Shown here piece by piece: positions 33,578-45,807 of a stretch of 64,000 nt of DNA (position 1 is the stretch's first letter; every line of letters begins with the position of its first letter). Source of the stretch: Orychophragmus violaceus (Eukaryota; Streptophyta; Magnoliopsida; Brassicales; Brassicaceae); contig CM058230.1 in NCBI GenBank assembly GCA_030180135.1, positions 17,609,082 through 17,673,081 on the forward strand, written 5' to 3'. The translations under genes were made by a program, and so were the position numbers. The notes below the pieces were generated by a model. That model was given only the letters and a program-made list of their open reading frames with translations. It did not search any database and was not told where the DNA came from.

Positions 33578-36500
33578 TGTAACGCCCCTTTCCCATTATC
33601 CGCTGACCGACGAGCTGACCGGTCAACAATCAAACAAGAACATTACCAAGTCGAACCCGAGCAAGTCAAACAGAAAAGGTTTGTCACAAGACGAAGCCAA
33701 AGACAGATCGGTTTGAGACAAAGGCTCGCACTAACCCGTCTTTGACCCCGCTATCCTCACTTCTATGATACAAAGCTTTGCAACTTGTACCATTTCCATG
33801 AGTTGTGTCGGTTTGGACTAAACACAATATCAGGGAAGTGTATTCATTTCTGAGTAATCAAACGTTACGTACAACGTTTAACAGTCTTTACAAAACAATT
33901 GCCATTAATAAAACAATCATCGTGTTGCAACACAAAATGGTACTAAATGGTACCAAAAGCCGAACCGAAATAAAATCCCAAAATCATCGAATCAAAATCC
34001 CGCCACAAGCAATCCCGAGACTACACCGAGGATCTCACGCGTCCATCGCTGCTTAAGCTGAAAACACAAAAAGAGTCTAATGAGCGATCTAAGATCACCC
34101 AGCGACACGGCTCCCCACTACGGCTGCTAGTCTATCTAGCATCTATGAATTCCCGTCCCCAACATCCCAAAATAACAATCAATTCAATAAACGGTCGATC
34201 ACGCACTACCACGTCGTGTCGAACCCACAACACACAAGCATTCCAATAACAACACCGTCACCAATCACAAGAGTAACCAAGGGAATCGAGAACACTGCGG
34301 CACATGCTCTCGATTGGAACTCGATCTATCTATCACGCAACTCCATCAATACGAACACAACACTGGGCCCCTACGATCTCGGTAACTTCCACGGGTTTTC
34401 ACCGTTACCGACATGGTAACTATCCCACGACTCCTAGTCGTCAACACGAAGTCCAACGGCTAGGACACTGTTCTCAGCCCATCGATACGCAGTGAATCAA
34501 GTTACCCCCGACAACCCAAGTTTCCATGCGATTCGGCCCTAGGACATGACCCCGTATTCTCCGAATCACACACCTACCGGCGTCACCCAGTAGGTTAACA
34601 CCATAACTAGCACCACTGCCCGAAGGCACGTGTCCGATCAGGTAACTACCCGAGGATCCAATCGGGTCGGAAGTACTGGAACGTAACCAAACACCTAGAC
34701 TTGCGGGATCTAACGCACCCTAGAGTCCTAGTGCAAAAATGTAAACACACAGACTCGATCGGACTCTAGCAATCATACTCAATCATTACTCTACAACAAT
34801 CTCAACACCACGTCCCGCAAGTCTACACACGCACACACACCAATACCACCGCTCTGACTCGGCACCACACCGAGTCAGCAACCACGACTTAACCGGTCCC
34901 GTGACCAAGTTAAGTAACAACACGGATCGCTCGGCCCAACACCAAGACGATCTAATAGGCCTGCACAGAAAGCTCAACAGCAACCACACAACCACACAAT
35001 AACATCATCACCACACAATCAGGCCTATTAAGGGGGTTTCTAACGTCTTTTAACAAATTCACGTCCGCTACCTTGGATTAGCGGATTGCTAACCCGTAGA
35101 CATCCCATATCTCATTAACGTCCGCTACCTTGGATTAGCGGATTGCTAACCCGTATACGGCTTACCAATCACCTCATTTCTCTTTTTCTTAATCTTTCCT
35201 TAGTATCTTTTATTAAATCCCCGATCCGTCGGTTTAGAGCTAGTAGCTTACTAAACTCCCCGACGTCTCATCATTCATTTACTTTGTTCATTTCTTCTCC
35301 GAAATTCTTATTAAACCTCATCCCGATATCCATACACTATACGTTGGTTAGGTTTAGTTCCATCTTTTAACACCGTCTTAATTCTCATACTTAGATCCAT
35401 TCGATATCGTTGTTTACATATGTATATATGCATATACGGCCCTATCATGCCACGACTATATGCATGCAACAATCAATGTTACTACCAATCTAACGGCACA
35501 CAACAGGTTTAATCCATTTAATTCTCACAACCCTAACATGCGTGTTAACCCTAACCGGTTTATTGTTAATCACCCAATTCAATTCTCATTCACAATCAAA
35601 TCACATCCGAGTATGCAAACCCTAACTATACGGTTTCTCATTTTCCGTTCTATATGCTCCATCTACGGTGTTTGAGCCGACTAACCGTGATTGGTCGGAA
35701 TGAACGGCACGGATGCGGATACGACTTCCCGAGACCCCGAACTAAACCCGAACCTCCCAAACACCCGAATACAAACTCCGAAGCTTCCCGAACACCCGTA
35801 CACAAACCGCAAATGCAAAACCGAGCGGAGTCAACGCATTGACCAGCGTTGACCACGGCGTTGACCGGCGTTGACTTTGACCTTCGATTGACCGTTGACT
35901 TTGACCGTTGACTTTGACTTTGACTGTTGACCGAGCTTGAACCGGTTGACCCCATCTGAACCAACTGAACCATCTCAATCGAATCAAACCAACTGAACCG
36001 GTTAGGTTAAACCGGTTTAGGTCAAACCGTTGACCGGTTTAACCCACCGTTGACCAAGGCTTGACCAAGACTAAACCAACCCAATTCTTGCACCAAACTG
36101 ATGCTAAACCACCCATAGTGAACCGGCGAAGGAGAGAGACGACGGAGGGAGAATTCCGGTGACTTCTCCGGCGTTGACCGACGGTGGTCCGGCGTTGACC
36201 GGCCGGTTCACCCCTTTTTCCGGCGACTCAGGCGACGATCTACATATCAAACTGATCGGAAAGAGGAAATCTATGCATCCATGGCTTCAAAACGTCCAAA
36301 TCTGATGAAGGATGAGAGAGATACACCAAAACTTCAACCACATCAGCTTTCCGGCGACTTTCCGGCAAGCTCCGGCGACGGCGGTCCTTGGCTGGATGGC
36401 GGTTGTAGAGGAGGAGGAGAGGAGTCCACTGGACTTTGCAGAAGTGGATTAGGGTTTATATTGAGAGAGTTATGAGATTTTTAGTGTTTGGAGGTATGAA

Positions 36501-37214
36501 GAACACTATGGTGTTCTTGAGGTTTTTGTTGAATCTTCAAGAACAAGAGATGAATTTCTGGGTTCTCTGGATGAATTTAGAGAGAAGGGAGAGCTTCTGG
36601 TCGTGAGTTGTGTTTAGAGAGAGATTGAGACACACAAAAATGAGTTTTTGTGTAAGATAAATAATCCTTTACACCAAAAATCTCATGTGATGACTCAACC
36701 AGGAGAGGTGGCGCATTCAGGAGTGTCACACCTGCCTCTGGAGCTTCTTCTTATCCACAAGAATCAGCCCAAAACCGGCCCAACACCTTTCTAAACCTTT
36801 CTTCAATTTCTTCTCGGTTTCCTCGGTTTCGCGATAATTGTTTTAGAAAATACTTCATTCTTCTCATAAATCCCAAAACCTCCATAATCTGATTCTCCCT
36901 GATTTTATATGAATTTAGCAACTTTAATCACTTCATTTGGAGTTTCCTAGCTCCGGTTATGAATTTCCGAAGTTTTCCCGGTTTTCTCGGTTTTCACTCC
37001 GATAAGCCGAAAAACCCGTTTCTGTTCCGTTTCTTCCAATTCTAGTCTTGTAAATGTTCTTTATGTATTAAAAAGAACATTTGGCCCGTCTCGGCTTCCG
37101 TCGCGAACTTTGGTAAAATTACCATTTTACCCCTAAGTTTGGCAAAATTACAATTTTGCCCCTGTTGACTTTTCTTCTGCCCGTTGACCATATTTTTGAA
37201 TACAGGGTATTACA
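33578..37214 (-). repeat. 5' LTR of LARD1 (3.64 kb)
   Basis: 3,637 bp, TGTAATACCC...GGGGCGTTACA on the minus strand. It differs from the 3' LTR by scattered substitutions and by having one rather than two copies of the 22-bp repeat (36011-36032). The TTGAC array at 35839-35950 also has 13 cores. Confidence 0.92.
35839..35950 (+). promoter_or_regulatory. W-box-like TTGAC array in LARD1 5' LTR
   Basis: Thirteen TTGAC cores in 112 bp, the same count as in the other LTR. As the 5' LTR copy, this is the one that could influence transcription of the element. Confidence 0.5.
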
Positions 37215-38940
37215 AATAGGAAATCCGGGAAATGTTCACGACACATTTCCTCAAGGCGTCGTCATCGAGAAGCGGATGGTTTCTGGTGAACCATCAAATC
37301 TTCATCTTGTTTGGAAAGTTTAGGAGACACTTCATGATTGCAGGAGCTTTCCTTTTGATTAATCTGTCTACTTCATTGTGACCATTGATTTCTTCCTGGT
37401 CACCCACCACTTTGTCTTTACCACTGTCCACTTGCTTTTTTCGAGACCAAGAGTGTGATTTTTTCTTCTGAGTCATGCTTCTACCACTTGTAACTGATGC
37501 ACTTGATTCTGAACATCTAACATGAAACCTTGCCCCATCAAGTAACGAAATGTTTCCTGTTGTGGGCTGAAAACCATAATCTCTTTGTTCTGTGATCTGC
37601 AGGCCTTGTTCTAAGCCACTGCTATGCCCTTCTACGGTCCTGAAGTCAAAGACTCTGCTCACATTTTTGTTCAGGTTAGTCGATATTTGATGCGGTGTTT
37701 CTAGCCTTAGGTAGGAGCTTTGAGCCACAACATCCTTAGCCAGGCCGTCCAATGATATTTTCAGTTGCATCTCTCTTTTACTTCACTCATTTGGATCATC
37801 ACAGCTTAAGAACAACTTCATTTTTTCAAACACTTCTGGAGCTACGACATTGGTTGGTGGAACAAAGATCGGATGCACTGATGGTCCTAAGAAAGGCATG
37901 ATCTTGTCTGCTACATTCGAGTGATGCTGGCACTGTACCACCGGCTGGATCCTTACATCCTTTTGAGAGGTTGAGGCCATCTTCCCTTTGTGTTTCTGTA
38001 CCTGAAACAGAGGACACTTCTGCTTTTCATGCCCCAATCGCAAACAGTGAAAACACTTCTTGCGAATCCTCTCGTACTCCACCTATATGATTGCTGATTC
38101 GCCGTGAGGTAGATTCAAGATCTTAGTGTCTCGGACAGGTTGGGCCAAATCTATCACGACCAGAACACAAACGTAGTCTTGTAAGAGAGGTTTCTTTGGG
38201 TCGTACTCAATCTCTTTAACATGTCCTATGGTATCAGCAATTCTCCGGATAGTACCAATGGTGAAATGTTGCACTAGTATTTTTCTTAGTCTGATCCAAA
38301 CAGGCGCTGTCTGCAGGAAGGTTGGGGGAGGCGCTTCAACCCATCCACCATGCCCCAATCATCAAAGGTCCAAAAACCATGCTTCATAACCGTCTGAATG
38401 TATGTTTCCAAGTCAAAGATGAATTGGAAGCTTTCACTCGTTAAAGCAATCCCTCTTACACGTTCATAAATCTTCCATATGTTTAGCATGATACGCAGCA
38501 TTCTTGACATGTTCCGTGCCTCCGGATTCAAGATCCTGCCAATGAGACTCCTTCCACACCTCGCTGCTGTATTGAAGTCTCCTTTCATCAGTAAGTTCAA
38601 CCGGAATATCTTCTTCAAGACACATCGATCTCAATGCTTTGTTGAGCAAATTATCCATCAATACTAGAAAAATATCTTTAGGCTGGGCGTAGGTAACAAT
38701 TCTCTGCGTTGAGGTTGTTCGAATACAAGACGGCTGCTGTATGAACCCTAAAAAAAGGAAAAGTGCTGAAAAAAAGAAAATTTCCTAAATTTTGGAGCAA
38801 AAAAAGAAAGTTTAGCAATTTGATATCAAGGCCGACATAATACAATATTCTTCGGAAGCAAACTCTCCTACCATTGGGCGAGGCAAACCCTCTAATCCCG
38901 AGAGAGAGACTTAAGCGAAAAGAAAGCATTGCAAAAAAAG
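37215..38940 (-). mobile_element. L1-type LINE, 5' segment (minus strand)
   Basis: Begins with the right copy of the TSD AATAG and holds the start of the endonuclease (about 37215-37290, in shifted frames), all of ORF1 and a short 5' leader up to about 38940. It is the 5' part of the LINE whose remainder lies at 22684-26839. The exact 5' end and LINE target duplication are not clear. Confidence 0.8.
37294..38661 (-). pseudogene. LINE ORF1: DUF4283 domain and CCHC zinc knuckle
   Basis: The first part (38661-38083) has DUF4283-type text: RSLIGRILNPEARNMSRML, FQFIFDLETYIQTVMKHGFW, TFDDWGMV and PVWIRLRKILVQHFT. A stop separates it from IRKKCFHCLRLGHEKQKCPLF, a C-X2-C-X4-H-X4-C knuckle. A polar, Ser/Lys-rich tail runs to 37294. 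Stops near 38083 and 37783 and one frame change near 38300 break it. Plant L1 ORF1 proteins of this kind bind the element's RNA and escort it to the target. Confidence 0.85.
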
Positions 38941-39175
38941 CTTAGATTAAAACTTAGAGCACATCTAAGGATAAAACTTATTTTTACTGGATAAAGCTTC
39001 TGGATCACGTTACATAGAAAATCAGCCTAAGAGGACCAGTCTCTTAAAATAATACCTCTCGTTAGACATTAGAACAAACAGAGGACATGAAAGGAGAAGT
39101 AAGAGTTGAGATCAAAGCAAGCAACAACATCACCAGCCACAACTCCTTTCAAGAACGTAAGCATCCTCTCTACAC
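38941..39175. other. Intergenic DNA left of the TNT1-like copia
   Basis: About 235 bp that, with 44334-44823, was one host stretch before the copia insertion. No gene is recognisable. Confidence 0.5.
39171..39175. repeat. Target-site duplication, left copy (TACAC)
   Basis: TACAC is repeated directly after the other LTR at 44334-44338. Confidence 0.9.
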
Positions 39176-39517
39176 TGTAGAGATTTGGATCTCACTTCTG
39201 TTTGTTTGTTTGAGCAAGAAAGTAAAAGACACAGAGAATTAACGAGTTCAGATCACGATGTGAGATCCTACGTCTCGGCCTGGAGCTTTCCAGTAATCCA
39301 CTAGAACCACAGATTACAAGCTGTTAGGGTTCCTCACAATCTCTCTGATTACTGCTTACCCTAATCCCACACATGCTTAGCTTTATATACTAAGTCTATT
39401 ACAAGGATAAGTAGGTTAAACTAAACCTTAGTCCAATAGAAACAAGCCCGTTCCTAAATGACATACCCAGTCGCAGGCTAAGTCATAACTAATGATTTTC
39501 ATCACCAAAGCCCAACA
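39176..39517 (-). repeat. 3' LTR of the TNT1-like element
   Basis: 342 bp, TG...CA on the minus strand, matching 43995-44333. Confidence 0.9.
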
Positions 39518-39600
39518 AATCTCCACCTTGATGACAATCACTTCTAAGTATGACTCCTTTATCCTTGCAAACATGTGTAGCTCCAGACAGTTCCAGCACC

Positions 39601-42600
39601 TTAGTGCTCTTCTAGACCGAGAAAGCTCAACGCCTTCTCAAACTTCTCCACAGGAAGAACCTTCGTCAACATATCAGCCGGATTCCTCTCAGTCGGGATC
39701 TTCGACAGCTTCACTTCACCTGAAGCAACTATATCCCTGATGAAATGCATACTCCTTTTGATGTGCTTCGTTCGCTCATGATGGACATTGTTCTTGGCTA
39801 AGCTCAACGCACTCTGTGAATCACACAAGATCTCCACCGAGTCTTGTTTGAAATCGAACTCCTCAGCCAAACCCCTTAGCCAAATCGCCTCTTTTACAGC
39901 TTCTACCAATGCCATATACTCTGCCTCAGTTGTAGACAACGCGACAACATGCTGAAGAATCGACTTCCAACTAATAACGCTTCCACCAGCCGTGAAAACA
40001 TAACCAGTAATCGATCTGCTTCTGTCCAGATACGATGCAAAGTCCGAATCACAAAAGCCTCCAACCTTGGACTCCTTTTTCCTCCTGAACACAATCTTCA
40101 AATCCTGAGTACCCTTCAAATACCTTAGTACCCACTTCACTGCATCCCAGTGTACCATGCCCGACTTACTCATAAACCTGATGACTAAACCAACTGCATA
40201 AGACAGATCACATCTCGTTCCCAACATCGCATACATAATGATTCCAATAGCATTAGAGTATGGAATGTTCTCCATAACCGTCTCAGCTTCATCATCTCTG
40301 ATTGCAGACAACTTGAATTGTGATCCAATAGGCGTCGAAACTGATCTTGATTCATCCATATTGAATACTTGAAGAATCTTCTTGATGTAACCAGATTGAG
40401 ATAAGGTGAGAACTCCACCTTGACGATCTCTCTCAATATCCATCCCAAGAACTCTTCTTGCTGCTCCGAGATCCTTCATCTCGAACCTATTACTCAACAA
40501 GTTCTTCACAACTTGTATCTCCTTCATATCCTTTGATGCAACTAGCATGTCGTCAACATACAAGAGTACGTATATGAAACCCTTACCTTTACTCTCCTTT
40601 ATGTAGACACAGTTATCATACTCGCTTCGTTTGAATCCATGACTCACCACAAATTGATCAAACCACTTGTTCCACTGTCTTGGAGCTTGCTTAAGTCCAT
40701 ACAGTGCTTTCTCCAACAAGCATACATAGTCCTCTTTTCCCTTAACCACAAAACCTTCTGGCTGCTCCATATAGATCTCCTCTTCAATCAAACCATGAAG
40801 AAATGCAGCCTTAACATCAAGCTGCTCTAATTCCATATCTAAACTCGCCGTAATTGATAGAAGAAACCTTATAGAGACATGCTTCACTACATGTGAGAAC
40901 ACATCCTGATAGTCAATACCCTCCCTCTGAGAATATCCTTTGGCTACCAACCTAGCCTTGTATCTCGGTTCTTCCATCCCTGGTATACCTGGCTTCAACT
41001 TGTATATCCATTTGCAACCAATTACTTTTCTTCCTTGAGGCCTTTTGACTAACCTCCAGGTCTTGTTCTTCTCCAGAGAACTCATTTCTTCATTCATACC
41101 TCCATTCCAGAAAGTTTTATCCCTGCTTTCAATTGCTTCATGATAATCTCTTGGTTCTCCAGAACTCGTCTCAACAACAGCTATTAAGGCAAAACTCGCC
41201 AAATCATAGTCTTTTAGATGGGCAGGAAGCTTTGACTCTCTTCTCATCCGATCTCGAGTCAATCTGTAATCATCCTGAGGTATATCATCTGAAACTGGAC
41301 CTCCCACAACTCCACCTGAAGACGAACCTTCTCCTTGGTCTTCAAAATCCGGAATTGTTGTCTCAACTCCGCCTGTTGATCGACAGACGTAGCGTGTCGA
41401 TCGACATGGGGTTCGTGTCGATCGACATGCGTATCGACGTGTCGATCGACATCCGCAAGTGTGTCGATCGATGCTCCACCTGCAGTCGAATTCTACAGCT
41501 TTGTTTCTGACGCAGAAACACCCTTTTCAGATCCTTGTAGACTTTTTCTTCCACAAACACCATATTCCTGCTAGTCACACATCTTTCCTCATCCAGAAGC
41601 CAAACTTTGTAACCTTTAACTCCTTCAGGATAGCTAATGAAAACTCCTTTCAATGCTCTTGGTTTCAACTTCCCTTGATCTACATGGACATAGACCAATG
41701 AACCAAATCTCCTAAGATGCTTGTAACCAGGCTTTCTTCCCAACCATAGTTCTTCAGGAATGTTGCCATCTAAAGCTGATGAGGGGCTCCTATTGATCTG
41801 ATATACTGCTGTTCTAACCGCCTCAGCCCAGAACTCTTCACCCAAGCCACTCTCATCTAAGTACAACGCACTTTCTCCATGATAGTTCTATTCATGCGTT
41901 CAGCTACTCCATTTTTCGGTGGAGTATAAGCACACGTCTTGTGCCTCTCAATACCATGTTGTCTGCAGAACCCATCAAATTCCTTGATACAGAATTCCAA
42001 CCCATTATCAGTTCTCAGACACTTCACCTTCTTGCTAATCTGATTCTCAACTAGCTTCTTCCACTCACAAAACTTAGTGAAAGCTTCACTCTTCGCTGCT
42101 AAGAAGAACACCCACACTTTCCTAGTGTAATCATCAATGATAGATAAAAAATACTGTTTACCTGACAAGCTTGGAGTCACTGATGGAGACTCCCAAAGGT
42201 CTGCATGTGCATACTTCAATGCCTCTCCTGAATTGTGCTTTCCAATGTGGAAACTCAGCTTCTTATGCTTCCCCATCACACAACTTTCACAAAAATCCAT
42301 GGCTCCAATACTACTTTTGTCAATGATGCCCCTTTTGACTAGGATCATCAAGTTCTTCATACTCATGTGTCCCAATCTTCTATGCCACAACACTGTTTCA
42401 TCGTTGGCAACCTTCTTGGAGACAACACTGTTTGACTGTCCTAATACAGTCTCACCATCTAGCAGATACAGAGAACCAGTCAGGGAACCTTGAAGACCTA
42501 ACTTCCCGTTCTTATAGAACCTTGTCTTCCCTTTCCCACCAGCGTGATAAAATCCCAGCTTATCTAACGTACTTGTAGATATCAGATTCCTTTTCAGCTC

Positions 42601-43689
42601 GGGAATGTACCTGACATTCATCAATGTCTTCACTGTGCCACCATGTGCTCTGATGTTGATAGAACCTATTCCCTTAACCCCAACAGAATAGTCGTTCCCC
42701 AGTAGCACTTGTCCTGATGTAAGGACCTCAAACGTATCGAACCAGTCTTTCCTTGAGGTCATGTGATAAGAACATCCAGAATCAATCACCCACCTCTCTT
42801 GATGCCAGTTTTCAGAGATTGTTAATGCATCGACACCAGCTGATTCATCAATTACCACTGCTGCATCAGCGCTTTCATCATCGCCCATGCTCTTTTTCCT
42901 AGCATAACAATCAACCTTCTTATGTCCTTCCTTCTTGCAGTACCAACATGTCAATCTTGATCCCGACTTTGACCTTGATATGCTCTTATCTGATCTATGT
43001 CCAGACTTCCTAAACTCTGATCTTCCACGAGCCAAATACGCATCTCCAAGCTTCTGAGAATTTGTTATACCCTTCTCCTTAAGCTCGATTTCCTTCGACT
43101 TCGCTGCATTTATCACATCATCCATAGAGAGAGTGTCACTACCATACTTCAATGTCTCCTTCAGAGAATCATAATGCGATGACAAAGAACTCAGAAGAAG
43201 TATGGCTTGTACTTCATCTGTAACAGACACCTTCACACAAGACAAATCTGATACAAGCTTCAAGAAATCGTCGACATTCTGATCTATCGACTTTGACTCC
43301 ACCATCTTGAATGTATAGAACTGATGCTGCAGATGAATCCGACTCGGTAGAGTCTTTGTATTGTATAGCCTCTCCAGAGCTATCCAAATCGCAGCTGCAG
43401 TCTTGCACTCCTCCAATTTCCGAAGGACATGATCTCCCAAATTGAGGATCAACACGTTCATCGCTTTCTCAGCTCGCTCCTCTTTCTTAGCATCTTCCAT
43501 CTGAACCCTTTCTGCAAACGCATCTGCAGACTCATCCTTCTTGATCATCAGCTTTGACGGTGTTGGCGTTTCTGACAACGCATCCTTTAAACCAAGGATC
43601 GACAAGTGAGCTAACATCCTCTTATTCCACATATAGAAATCTCTCTGACCATCAAACATAGAAATCTTCACTTTTGCTGACTTATCCAT
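39601..43689 (-). pseudogene. TNT1-like gag-pol polyprotein with frame changes
   Basis: ATG at 43687-43689. Segment 1 (to 41857): gag (1-240), CCHC knuckle CWYCKKEGHKKVDC (248-261), protease WVIDSG (DSG 313-315), HHCC region with HRRLGHMSMKNL and CESCVMGK, and an integrase core ending NRTIMEKVRC. About one base is missing near 41862, and segment 2 (41866-41363) continues in another frame with LDESGLGEEFWAEAV and FGSLVYVHV. The first frame returns within the repeat-rich linker near 41363-41420. Segment 3 (to 39601) holds RT (FLHGLIEEEIYMEQPEGF, YVDDMLVAS) and RNase H (STTEAEYMAL). The two shifts compensate each other, so only about 150 codons are out of frame. Confidence 0.9.
41377..41474. repeat. 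TCGATCGA-type motif cluster in the integrase-RT linker
   Basis: Five or six units such as gtgtcgatcgacatg and gtgtcgatcgatgc lie inside the coding linker between integrase and RT and are translated as repeated M-S-I-D-T peptide. The second frame change of the polyprotein lies here. Confidence 0.85.
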
Positions 43690-43720
43690 GATAGCCCAAA
43701 AAAAAACTAGTCACTGTCGC

Positions 43721-43824
43721 AGTGCGTCGATCGATTCTAACCGAGTGTCGATCGATGCTCAAACCGTGTGTCGATCGATGCTAATCGAGTGTCGATCGAT
43801 GCTAATCGAGTGTCGATCGACACG
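43721..43824. repeat. TCGATCGA-type tandem array in the TNT1-like leader
   Basis: Five units of about 21-23 bp (gagtgtcgatcgatgctaat and variants) lie between the PBS and the gag ATG; the last unit ends as the palindrome gtgtcgatcgacac. Confidence 0.85.
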
Positions 43825-43979
43825 AAACCCAGAAAACGTGAACGACCTTTAACCTAACCGTCACTCTGAAACCGGATCTGGAAAAACTAAACCTCGTCGA
43901 CTATTGTTCCTTAGTCGCGATTCAGAGAAGAAACCTTAACCGAATTAACTCTGCCCTTGCTCCCGAAGCTTCACACCTC

Positions 43980-43991
43980 GCTCTGATACCA
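43980..43991 (-). other. Primer-binding site (tRNA-Met type), TNT1-like element
   Basis: TGGTATCAGAGC on the minus strand, three bases from the LTR. Confidence 0.85.
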
Positions 43992-43994
43992 CTT

Positions 43995-44333
43995 TGTAGA
44001 GATTTGGATCTCACTTCTGTTTGTTTGTTTAAGCAAGAAAGTAAAAGACACAGAGAATTAACGAGTTCAGATTACGATGTGTGATCCTACATCTCGGCCT
44101 GGAGCTTTCCAGTAATCCACTAGAACCACAGATTACAAGCTATTAGGGTTCCTCACAATCTCTCTGATTACTGCTTACCCTAATCCCACGCATGCTTAGC
44201 TTTATATACTAAGTCTATTACAAAGATAAGTATGTTAAACTAAATCTTAGCCCAATAAAAACAAGCCTGTTCCTAAATGACATACACAGTCGCGGGTTAA
44301 GTCATAACTAATGATTTTCATCAAAGCCCAACA
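43995..44333 (-). repeat. 5' LTR of the TNT1-like element
   Basis: 339 bp. It is followed on the plus strand by the TSD TACAC (44334-44338) and then the RNS3 upstream region. Confidence 0.9.
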
Positions 44334-44823
44334 TACACATTTCAATTTAAAAATTGAAGAACGCTATTGCCGACCATGATCTATACGGGGATTCAGAAAA
44401 CAGAACATATGCTACATATGATTAAACCAATTGAGGTTAAATATAGCGACAATCCCTTTGTGACAAAAGCGACAATCCCTAAGGTATGCAAACAAAATAG
44501 ATGTGTACTTGGTTTTATTATATGAACATATACTCTTTTGGGCTTAAATATTTATTTTATAGTTGAGGATAAAAAAGTCCGACTTACGTTACTACTTTCA
44601 AAAGCATTGGAGCTGGAAATAAAACGCTTGCACGAAATACTAACCTAATACAATTAAGCATTTACATACACCAATCACACGTCACGTCCTTGTTCCAAAA
44701 ACAAATATCACACGTCACGTTATTAGGCTTTATATAAACAAAACTTGACATTTTCTTATCTCATCCACCCTCCATTGGTTCTTTGGACTAATTCTTTCTC
44801 CACATTTAATTTCTTTGACAAAA
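44334..44823 (+). promoter_or_regulatory. RNS3 upstream region
   Basis: 490 bp between the copia insertion and the RNS3 start codon. It holds two copies of TCACACGTCACGT (44675-44687 and 44708-44720), which contain ACGT cores of the kind bound by bZIP factors, and a TATATAAA box at 44731-44738, 86 bp before the ATG. Anything further upstream in the original promoter is now more than 5 kb away. Confidence 0.6.
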
Positions 44824-45807
44824 ATGAAATTCTTCATTTGTATTCTTCTTGCGTTACAACAACTGTACGTGCAAAGTGTCGCCCAAGATTTCGATTTCTT
44901 CTACTTTGTTTTACAGGTAAAGTTGATCTAAATCTAAAATAATGCATATGTCTCTCTACAAGAATGATCAATATAGTTGTAAATTTATGTTTTATGTATT
45001 GGAATGCAGTGGCCTGGAGCATATTGTGATACAAGACATAGTTGTTGCTATCCAAAAACAGGGAAACCAGCTGCGGATTTTGGAATACATGGTCTTTGGC
45101 CTAACTACAAAACTGGTGGATGGCCTCAGAACTGTAATCCTGATAGCCAATTTGATGAATTACGGGTTTGCTTTTAACTTTTTAACATTTTTAATTCATA
45201 ATAAAGTTTTCTAATAAAGTAGGACATTAATATTTTGGGAGCGTTATAAGTTTGTATGGTTTTGTAAAAGAAACTCATAGATTAATAAATGTTGTGAAGG
45301 TATCTGATCTGATGAGCAATTTACAAAGAGAATGGCCAACATTGTCGTGTCCGAGCAACGATGGTGTGAAGTTTTGGACACACGAGTGGGAGAAACACGG
45401 AACGTGTGCCGAGTCTGAGCTCGACCAACACGATTACTTCGAAGCCGGTCTCAAACTCAAACAGAAAGCTAATCTCCTTCATGTCCTCACCAATGCTGGT
45501 ACAACATTCATTTCTTTTGCCCTTCAAATATATATGTATTGTTATTTTCTTATTATATATTTATATTGTTTTTCATGATGCAGGGATCAAACCAGATGAT
45601 AAACTTTATGAAATTAAAGATATCGAGGAAACGATCAAAGAAGCAATTGGATTTGCTCCGGGAATAGAATGTAACAAGGATTCGTCGCATAATAGCCAAC
45701 TTTATCAGATTTATCTATGCGTTGACACTTCGGCCTCCAAATTTATCAACTGTCCTGTTATGCCACATGGTCGATGCGACTCTCGAGTTCAGTTTCCAAA
45801 GTTCTAA
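44824..45807 (+). CDS. RNS3: S-like ribonuclease T2, RNS3-type (four exons)
   Basis: Exons 44824-44916, 45010-45165, 45300-45498 and 45584-45807 join to 223 codons plus stop, with GT...AG introns of 93, 134 and 85 bp. Residues 1-20 are a hydrophobic signal peptide (MKFFICILLALQQLYVQSVA), so the enzyme enters the secretory pathway. The mature part starts DFDFFYFVLQWPG and has both RNase T2 active-site blocks: FGIHGLWP (catalytic His) and HEWEKHGTC (His, Glu, Lys, His). Conserved cysteines typical of the family are present. T2 enzymes cut single-stranded RNA through a 2',3'-cyclic phosphate; plant S-like members serve in phosphate recycling, senescence and stress. From memory the text is closest to Arabidopsis RNS3 (RNS1 is the alternative). 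No defect seen; it is the only intact host gene here. Confidence 0.93.

Larger units (their letters stand above)
26840..37214 (-). mobile_element. LARD1: large non-autonomous LTR retrotransposon
   Basis: 10,375 bp on the minus strand: 5' LTR 33578-37214, tRNA-Met PBS 33560-33571, internal region of about 3.08 kb, purine tract next to 30502, and 3' LTR 26840-30501. LTR ends are TGTAATACCC...GGGGCGTTACA. The only protein remnant is a gag-like frame with two zinc knuckles; no protease, RT or integrase text was found. Long LTRs, a Met PBS and this type of terminus suggest derivation from a Tekay/Del-like chromovirus, which is inference. It sits in the endonuclease region of the LINE. A related copy in the other orientation begins at 55342. 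Confidence 0.9.
39176..44333 (-). mobile_element. Tork/TNT1-like Ty1/copia element
   Basis: 5,158 bp on the minus strand with LTRs of 342 and 339 bp (TGTTGGGC...CTCTACA), tRNA-Met PBS at 43980-43991, and a gag-pol frame broken by two frame changes. I counted about 15 substitutions and one 3-bp indel between the LTRs (about 4.4%), so it is far older than the Athila-like insertion at 13151. RT text such as FEMKDLGAARRVLGMDIERDR resembles the TNT1/Tork lineage. Confidence 0.92.

Noticed and set aside
26840..37214. Two 3.65-kb near-identical blocks as a segmental duplication
   Set aside because: TG...CA ends, an adjacent tRNA-Met PBS, a purine tract and matching AATAG flanks show they are LTRs.
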